From positions 1,605,525 through 1,669,524 of the forward strand of contig NC_087378.1 of NCBI RefSeq assembly GCF_963675165.1: DNA of 64,000 bases. The letters run 5' to 3'. Source of the DNA: Halichondria panicea (taxonomy: Eukaryota > Porifera > Demospongiae > Suberitida > Halichondriidae). Both the position numbers and the translations under genes were made by a program. This document shows positions 56,865 through 64,000 of the stretch, in pieces (positions within the stretch are counted from its first letter, which is position 1; each line of letters opens with the position of its first letter). The notes below the pieces were generated by a model. The model did no database searches. It saw only the letters and a list, made by a program, of their open reading frames with translations, and was not told the DNA's origin.

Positions 56865-58928
56865 CTATCTTGAGAATGCATCATGCTCGAACACAGCTCG
56901 GGCAAACTGTATTAGTGCTCTATCAATCAGTGTCTTCTTGAAAGGTAATACTCCCTCCATAAACCCAATGTGTCCACCTCTCTCCGTTGTTACCAGCATC
57001 AGGTTGGTGTTGTGCTTAGCCTCTTGTTCTGGAATAACTGTACATGAAGAATTGCAACAATAAATTAAAAAGTGGGATCCTAAGAGTATAACTCTGCTCC
57101 CTATATAGACGGCGGGGAGGGAGAATTAAGGACCAATCCAAAATACAGTATACTGAATACATTTACTAAGCTAGTGTACCATTTGTAGAGGTGAGGGGGT
57201 CGTCTGCTGCATTCAGGGCAAGAATTGGGACTGTCAGATCGTCGACTCGAGAGTGGGAATAGCACGCTTCGCACGCACCCTTGTTATTATTACGACCAAA
57301 CATAGGAGCAATCACTTTATCCACAAGTGTGCGCATATCTCTTATCTGCACAACACAGAGGTATCATTAGAATTTTTAAGAAACAATGTAACATACGTTC
57401 AGAGCTTCTTGTAAGTCAAAAGGTAACTCTCCTTTCTTGTCACTTTCTTCAAATACAGACCAATTCCTGAAAGGTTTTAATATTCACACTGTAAACACAC
57501 AATGTACATACCGTATTACTAGAATGTTTTGCGAGCATCAAACATTATGCGAACTCGCAAAGGTTTTTCACCAGCAAAATATTCTAGTAATACGGTACTG
57601 TCTACTCACTCTTTTATCATTCCTAAATAGCTGTTGACAAGGGTCCTGCTGAGAGTGTACTTGCAGAGAGGTTTATACATACATCTGTCTGTTTCAAAGC
57701 TATCCCATAATGCCGAGATAAGAAAGATAGCCTGAAATGGATTTTCCTTACATTCTACCGAATACTTTAGTAACAACATTCTGTAAAAAAGAAAAGTAAT
57801 TATTAATTAGAAGGAAGCAATTTACTTCAGTGTGATAACTTACGTTCCCATGGACGTGCCAATAGCTATCAATGGAGCACGAGGAAGCTTGCTAGTGATG
57901 TGACTGACTACTTCAACAAGATCGTCAATTTCAGACCCAGAATACATTCTCGGAGTCTATATTTAATAAAGGATAACCGATAATTGAGTTCATGTTTTTG
58001 TTATATAAGCTGACTACTTACAGTTAATTTGTAGCTGCAGCCTCTGTAGTTGAACACGACAGACCTGTGAATGAGATTCAGATAGTAATTTCGTTTCCAC
58101 AATGACATAATGGAGAGAAATAAACCAACTGCAACGTACCTGTAACCAAGTTCGGTCATATTCTGTACCCAATGACAAACGTAGTTGTCCTCACTGCTTC
58201 CTATAAATGAATGAAAATCAGTGAACATAAATTGCTCAAAACATTATTAACTGTTGGCCAATCCTAATTACTGAATGAGGTGTCATTTAATTTGTCAGGA
58301 ATGCAATTAGTATCTAGCTTTGATGTGTGTAAGGTCATACTCGAGGTCATACCAGTGATTCCAGGTAGCATGAGCACTGTTGGTTGGTTATCTGTCTTCT
58401 CATTGAACCAGTCCAGGCACACACGGCCACCATCACTCTTCATTGTTAGTTCCTCCCTGCAGGGGTTAGGGTTAGAGATATTAAATAGTACTTTTAGTTC
58501 TGAAATGCACACAAAAACAACCCTCACCGTCTTCTCTCATGAGCAGGCAAGCTTTGAAAAATGCCTCTGAGTATTGTCTGCATGTATGCATTAGGAGCCC
58601 ACGGTGTGAGTCGATACTTCTCAAATAACACAGGACAGTGCTTCTTTAGATCTTCCATACGTCCAGGGTCGTGACAGACAACCTTTGGTTTCTTTACCAT
58701 CACATATTGGTAGTACGCCGAATAGAGGAGGAGCAGAAAAAGAGTAACTTTCAATGGTTGCAACCATGACTCAGCTAAGGGGTCTGCAGTCTCATAGGCC
58801 AGCTCCATCTCTGATTCACTGCTGGGGTGTTCAATCGAGTTTCCATTTTCATCCAGGAGGGGGGGAAATGGTCCCAGATAGGGATGAATGCTCATGCTAT
58901 AGAGCTCAGGCAAGAAATTCTCACCCAT
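56865..58928 (-). CDS. ABHD1/ABHD3-type alpha/beta hydrolase, copy B
   Basis: Nine exons in transcription order: 58928-58528, 58456-58353, 58200-58140, 58064-58022, 57956-57844, 57780-57610, 57466-57397, 57345-57180, 57037-56865; about 433 residues. Start taken at MGENFLPELY (ATG 58926-58928). The N-terminal lumenal/cytosolic stretch is unlike copy A, but from LFLLLLYSAYYQYVMVKKPK onward the two are near identical through YRLTPWAPNAYMQT. Nucleophile elbow GTSMG, Asp in LNAADDPLTS, His in ERGGHIGFMEG. Copy B has an extra Cys-containing stretch (KGACEACYSHSRV) near the cap. A tandem duplicate of copy A with the same intron phases. It begins 195 bp from the TMEM205-like start on the opposite strand. 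Confidence 0.9.
57509..57597. mobile_element. 89-bp palindromic miniature element
   Basis: In intron 6 of ABHD copy B. The termini are taccgtattactagaat and its exact complement attctagtaatacggta; inner pairing gttttgc/gcaaaat and gcgag/ctcgc continues. Its taccgta ends resemble those of the elements at 24399 and 25603. Confidence 0.75.
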
Positions 58929-59123
58929 GTGTCTACTCAGGTCCACTTTTATATAAAGCTGGAGCTAGCTGAAATTAAGCATGTGAAAAGTGTGAGGATG
59001 TTGGAATTTGAAGGCGTGGCTGTACCGACCGGTAATTGGCACACATGCCACACCTCCTCTTTGCAAGCAAAAGCAGGCCAGGCGCTAGGCAGGAAGACAC
59101 TCCACACTTCTTCTAAAACAATC
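58929..59123. promoter_or_regulatory. Divergent intergenic region, ABHD copy B and TMEM205-like
   Basis: 195 bp between opposite-strand start codons, so the two promoters must overlap or be shared, or the 5' UTRs overlap. No defined motif was recognised. Confidence 0.4.
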
Positions 59124-60049
59124 ATGGCTGCTAAATTCGATCTGCCATTCACTCAACCTTCCAGTATTGTTGCTTTCCTGTGTACTCTCATCATTGTGGT
59201 ATTTGTCTCTCCCATTGGACAAGTTGGGAGGCTTGATGCTCTCTCTACTGCTGTGAGACTGTTTCATCTTTTTTCCTTTGCAGCATGGCTCGGGGTGCAG
59301 ATCTGGGTCACCTTCTTTGCAGGTAAGTGAATGCTCTGTAATACTTAGCTAATTATGCACATTTTTTCTCCCCCAGGATTCACCATGTATCAGTACATGC
59401 CCCGTCACATGTTTGGGTTCATTCAGAGCAAGCTGTTTCCAAAGTATTTTCTACTGGGGACTATCCTCTCCTCTGTAACTATCGTCACCTTTCTTATTGA
59501 ACACCCCTTCACCGACTGGGACTTCACAGAGAAAATGCAGGTACGACTGACGATATTGTTCTATAGTATAATTATTATATTATGGCACTAAGCAAAACCT
59601 TCTGTATATTATTATGCAGACTGACATCATAATAATTTTGATGCATGCACGCACTGTACTAGTGAACTTCCTACTTCCTGTAAACCCAGAGGTCATAGTT
59701 ATGTTCTCACCACAATTCAATTATATGAACCTCTGCATTACCACTCCTACAGGGCTACTCACTTGCGGTCAGTCTACTGATGGTTATAGTCAACCTGGTC
59801 TATTTGGAGCCCCAGACAACAAAATGCACATTTTCCAAACACAAGTTTGAGAAGGAAATTAATGCTGGCAATGCAATCGGCAAATTGGAGAAAGACAAGC
59901 AGGAACAGCTAAGAAAGAACCCTCAATACTCTGCCCTGGAGAGCAAGTTCATTTGGCTCCATTCCTACGCCTCTGTGGCTAATCTGGTTGCATTGGCAGC
60001 TCAAGCTGTTCACCTGTGGTACCTTAGCTGCAAACTGACATCTATATAG
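59124..60049 (+). CDS. TMEM205-like membrane protein
   Basis: Three exons, 59124-59322, 59377-59540 and 59753-60049; 219 residues. Start at MAAKFDLPF. Four membrane segments: IVAFLCTLIIVVFVSP plus LFHLFSFAAWLGVQIWVTFF, FLLGTILSSVTIVTFLI, SLAVSLLMVIVNLVYLEP, and SVANLVALAAQAVHLWYL. Family signatures: AAWLGVQIWVTFFAGF, YMPRHMFGFIQSKLFPKYF, YLEPQTTK, and RKNPQYSALESKFIWLHSYA, which align with human TMEM205 (189 residues). TMEM205 is linked to cisplatin resistance in human cells; its basic function is not settled. The 26 or so extra N-terminal residues are not in the human protein. Same strand as, and 164 bp ahead of, the pseudouridine gene. Confidence 0.9.
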
Positions 60050-60213
60050 CCATTGCTCTGTTGTACTGTACTATGAAATTGTAATTCTGTTAATGTATAA
60101 TGATGAAAAAATGAAATGACAGTAGGTGATAGTCAATATTGATCTCTGTATGGGACCATCACTACCAAAACCAAACCATTCTCTCCATGTGGAGAGGTTG
60201 AAGAGGATCTAGG

Positions 60214-63200
60214 ATGCTATGTGCATGCAGACACCTAAGATGCTACCCATTTATTTGGGGCCCAAGCTGGGCTCCTTGCAGATTCCAGGGAGGAGGTATG
60301 CCCTCAGGCCTGCATGCAGTAGAAGTCTGACTAGAAATAGTGTTTAAATGAAGAACAACGTGGGATATACATGTGATGTAATATTCCGTAGGGTCTACCG
60401 TTCCTCCAAGCTCTCTGACTGTTAACCCAGAGGTGGTGTCGGCTATTGCTTCAGGACGACCAGTGATTGCCTTGGAGACGACCATCCTTACGCACGGCAT
60501 GCCGTATCCCCAGAATCTCCATACTGCTCAGCAGATTGAGAGTATCATAAGGTCACACGATGTTGTCCCAGCCACAATCGGAATTCTTAGAGGCCAAGTG
60601 ATCGTAGGTTTGTGTGCTCCTCACAATGTTTAGTGCTGTGTGATTACCTTATGGTTTGCATGGCTTGGTACAAGTTACTAAGGACTATAAACACAATGCA
60701 GCTTCACACTCTATAATAATAGTTACTGTAGGCGACATGATCACACTGAAAATTTCTATCAAATCTCAGATAACCTCTATTCCCATTTATAATTTTTTTG
60801 CTCTGATTAATATTTTAGGTTTGTGCTTATACAGTTAATCAATTGCAGGGTTGAGTCAATCTGAGATAGAAGAGCTGGGAGCACCCTCGAAGCTACCAAA
60901 GCTGAAAGTTTCACGCAGAGACTTTGCTTATGTTCTAAGCCAGGTATGTAAGCAACCCCCTCCCCCCTTTCGAGTTATTTTGTAATACCTTGTAATTTGC
61001 AGGGTTTAAGTGGTGGAACGACCGTGTCTGGTACGATGGTGTGCGCTCACAAGGTTGGTATTCCCCTATTTGTGACAGGGGGACTGGGCGGAGTGCATCG
61101 TGATGGGGAGCAGTGTGAGTTGCATAATTAAGTCGAGAAATGTGCGTCCTAGTAAGTCCATTCAGCTTTAAACCACAGACCTTATATATTTATAGCATTC
61201 CCATTCTTCCAACATGAGAATGCAAATGAGCAATCCAAACATTAATTTATGTGCTGGAATAAGATCAATTCCTTTTTTCCTGTAGCCCTTGATGTAAGTG
61301 CTGATCTGACAGAGCTTGGTAGAACACCTGTGGCCGTGGTGTGTGCGGGTGTTAAGTCTATCCTGGACATAGGACGAACCTTGGAGTATCTTGAGACACA
61401 GGGTGTGACTGTCGCTAGTTACGGAGAGTCGAGGCAGTTCCCCGCGTTCTTCACACCAAAGAGTGGCTTTGAGGCACCTTATTCTGTGCGTGATCCATTA
61501 GAGGCTGCAAAACTCATTGGTAAACTGTTTCTAGAATTGTTTGTGAGGTATTTTTGGTTTGGCCCCTGTCATACAGTTGACGGGGCTGTATTAACTTTGA
61601 TAGAAACAACTCGCTTGTTACTACATGTATGTGCATGTCACATTATGTGTACAGCAATTTGTGCAGGTGTGTAGCACACTTATTGTCTACTTATTGTCGT
61701 ATTTGTTCAACTGTACTCTACAGATTCCAGCCTCTCGTTTGGAACTGGTAATGGACTTGTAATTGGTGTGCCTATACCGAATGACGATGACCTTCTAGGA
61801 GAGAAAATTGAGACAGCCATTCAAGACGCTCTGGTGGAAGCAAAGTAAGCAATGCTTTCTCTGATCAGTCTGGGTTGACTGATACACTGATAAATGTGTA
61901 TAGAGCTGGAAAAATTGCTGGGAAGGCTGTTACTCCATTCCTGTTAGAGAGAGTTAACCAACTCACTGATGGGCAGTCACTAGAAGCCAGTATCCTTATT
62001 AACCAATGTGTACAAAACCTCTCACACAGGTTTTGTCCCTAAGGAGGTTTTTTTTTACTACATTTGTTATGATATTGAAAGCCTTGTGAAAATGGTCATC
62101 AATCGCTTTTCTGATCTGCTGCAGTGAATCTCTTTGACTTAGGCATAGACATTAGGCTGATTGAGAACAATGCAGTTGTTGGTAGCCAGATCGCTGTGGA
62201 GCTGGCTAGAGTGCGTGGAAGAAGAACTAGACCAAGAAGAAGGAAAGATATGACTCGAAACGGTCAACCTGTTGTTATCGGAGCATCTATTCTCGACTCT
62301 ACTGCCAAAGTGACTTCACCAGTTATAAAAGTTAGTTCCTTACACACATACTGATATATACCTACATGTACTGTATGTAACGGTTGCTGGTATAGCTACA
62401 ATCACTTTGTTGGGTGGTCTTGATAATTTTATCATTACTTCGCTCATAATTATGATATCTGCTTTATAGAGGGAGGGCACAAACCTGGGCAGCCTCGTGC
62501 AAACATATGGAGGTGTGGGGCGGAATATTGCAGAGTGCATGTCAAGACTAGACACTCCACCCATCTTCATCTCCTCCCTCGGGAAGGATCCCAATGGACT
62601 GACACTTTCACAGCACCTCACACAACTTAAAATTGTAAGTCTAACTCTGTACGCTTGGTGTTCAGCAACTACCACCATGTACATATCGTACACTCGACAT
62701 AAGGACTGCCATAATCTTATGTGTAATTCATCACTGAGTCTAATTCATCACTGTCTCTTTTGTCCAGCCACTGGACGGTATATATGAATGCAGTCATTTA
62801 CCCACTGCCAGCTACTGTATCGTGTTGGACCACCAAGGAGAGGTGTACTGTGCTGTAGGGGACATGAGCATCAACAACAGTATCACAGTTGACTGGGTAC
62901 GTATGATCTACTGCTAGGTACATGCAGTGTAAGGTTTACTATTAGATCACTTTTGATCGTGCATGTATGTAGCATTATTAAGTACATGTATGTATTTTGT
63001 TATTTTCCCCATGAACACAGTTGTAAGTAGCCTCAGTTGGATTTGTGCTAGAGGATTCTTTGTCTAACACAAAGTTTATATTTCTCTGCAGGTGAGTCAG
63101 TTCACAGAGGTCCTAACTAAAGCCCCTCTAGTCTGCTTGGATGGGAATTTTCCCTCTGATACAATCAAGTTTGTGTGTGAGGTCTGCTCAGATGCTGGAA

Positions 63201-63918
63201 CACCAGGTGACCAACTTGCATAGCTACATGCACGTATATGTATGTATAGTTTTAATCAACCTGGAAGTTGTCTCTTAAATTATGCAGATACGGTACTTGC
63301 TTAGGGCTAACTGGTATTATTGGCTAACTGGTATTATGCCCCTCAGTTTGGTATGAGCCTACATGCGTGGACAAAGCTATTAAGCCCATTGAAGCCGACT
63401 GCCTCTCAAAGATCACATACAGTTCACCTAACCTGATTGAATTGAGAAACATGTACAACGCTTTAACTGGCGAGTCTACGTGTCTCCAATTATCTTCTGG
63501 TAAGTGAATGTCATGGGAACACTGTAGTTGCTGGTATGATGTGCATTAGTATACAGTTCAAAAAACTTGTAGTGTACATATACATATCATGTGTTTAGAC
63601 TGTGCAGTGCCTGCCTTGTTTTCCCATACCAATACTTTTATGTTGCGTCCTGGTATTTGTACGTTTATTCAACACACCCACACACACCCACACACAACAT
63701 GTAACCCCATTCACAGAGCTAACTTTGGCTGAGAAGCTGACGGAGTGTTTGCACCTCATCCCTCCCCTCCTCACCCACGTCCCTAACCTCATTGTATCCC
63801 TCGGTCAAGATGGTGTTCTTGCATGCTCAGCAAAAGAAACTAGACACCTACACTACAGGGCAGCTGCCAAGGACCTACTTCCTGTGGGTGTGGTCAGTGT
63901 CACTGGCGCAGGAGACAG
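60214..63918 (+). CDS. Bifunctional pseudouridine-5'-phosphate glycosidase / pseudouridine kinase (3' end beyond window)
   Basis: Degrades pseudouridine: a PfkB-type kinase phosphorylates it and the glycosidase splits pseudouridine-5'-phosphate to uracil and ribose-5-phosphate. Thirteen exons visible: 60214-60295, 60392-60607, 60849-60943, 61003-61114, 61286-61519, 61724-61844, 61904-61989, 62149-62330, 62470-62634, 62768-62896, 63092-63206, 63347-63499, 63717-63918. Glycosidase motifs: [80 protein letters not shown] and [19 protein letters not shown]. The kinase part starts at [16 protein letters not shown], with [15 protein letters not shown] and the catalytic VSVTGAGD at the window end. 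Exon 1 (ATG 60214) is the only in-phase start found. It is Arg/Cys/aromatic-rich with no acidic residue ([13 protein letters not shown]), possibly an organellar presequence, but it is the weakest exon. Intron 7 is U12-type. Confidence 0.92.
61990..62148 (+). other. U12-type GT-AG intron (pseudouridine gene intron 7)
   Basis: The donor reads GTATCCTTAT, matching the U12 5' consensus RTATCCTT over all eight positions. The branch-like TCTTTGAC lies at 62131-62138 (7 of 8 to TCCTTRAY), with the A 11 nt before the terminal AG at 62148. This join gives [20 protein letters not shown], the expected family sequence. The more usual-looking acceptor at 62124 would insert extra residues. Confidence 0.85.
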
Positions 63919-64000
63919 GTGAGACTCAGACTATAATATTATGTGATTATTAGACTAGTACTAGTTGATAAGATCTACATGGGAAGTAACATGGAAAGTA

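Noticed and set aside
58827-59123. Upstream extension of the TMEM205-like frame
   Set aside because: The frame is open, but it overlaps exon 1 of ABHD copy B on the other strand and has no family similarity before MAAKFDLPF.
62125-62148. Use of the U2-type acceptor at 62124 for exon 8 of the pseudouridine gene
   Set aside because: It keeps frame but inserts MNLFDLGID-like residues into a conserved segment; the U12 join gives the expected family sequence.

Overview
This window is nuclear DNA from an animal. Every gene is built from short exons with GT-AG introns of roughly 60-700 bp, and the products are animal or animal/protist proteins. Together these suggest an early-branching animal, most likely a demosponge: tightly packed genes on both strands, short introns, many small inverted-repeat elements, RING/TRAF-zinc-finger proteins joined to macro domains, a type II membrane receptor with a Cys-rich fibrinogen-like ectodomain, and a fused pseudouridine glycosidase/kinase. 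The sponge assignment is inference; the sequence carries no species label. No prokaryotic, viral, tRNA or rRNA gene was recognised.

Layout. 1-1896 (+): 3' part of a hexokinase. 2011-5220 (-): two tandem RING-TRAF zinc finger-coiled coil-macro genes. 5404-10770 (+): TCERG1 (3 WW and 6 FF domains). 11146-13604 (+): EFHC1/2-like ciliary DM10 protein. 15456-22948 (+): CLK/LAMMER kinase. 23332-29813 (-): a large multi-pass membrane protein with a C2-like region, weakly suggestive of OFCC1/Ojoplano. 30131-41141 (+): VPS11 in 27 exons. Its intron 26 contains a complete intronless POT/PTR2-like transporter (37729-39588). 41380-50000: a rearranged duplication zone with VPS11/transporter pseudogene pieces, a 38-bp minisatellite, a second transporter copy (44873-46603), a receptor-like gene interrupted by an in-frame TGA (47553-49017, -) and a decayed second copy of the last two VPS11 exons. 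50195-52522 (+): intronless proline-rich protein. 53744-58928 (-): two tandem ABHD1/3-type hydrolases. 59124-60049 (+): TMEM205-like. 60214 to beyond the window end (+): pseudouridine-5'-phosphate glycosidase/pseudouridine kinase fusion.

Exon structures were derived by hand from splice signals, reading-frame continuity and family similarity. For the hexokinase, TCERG1, EFHC, CLK, VPS11, ABHD, TMEM205 and pseudouridine genes, the exon phases close without any leftover base.

The most notable observations are: (1) an AT-AC intron with U12-type signals in VPS11 and a second U12-type (GT-AG) intron in the pseudouridine gene, both with the branch adenosine 11 nt from the 3' splice site; (2) a TRAF-like receptor-adaptor layout whose C-terminal domain is a macro domain instead of MATH, with the two tandem copies nearly identical in the RING/zinc-finger half and strongly diverged in the macro half; (3) a transporter nested in a VPS11 intron whose duplication carried VPS11 terminal exons with it; (4) a single TGA inside an otherwise open receptor ectodomain; (5) several families of short inverted-repeat elements. 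The genes do not form one pathway. Four adjacent pairs are divergent with 183-318 bp between start codons or close to it, which suggests shared promoters.
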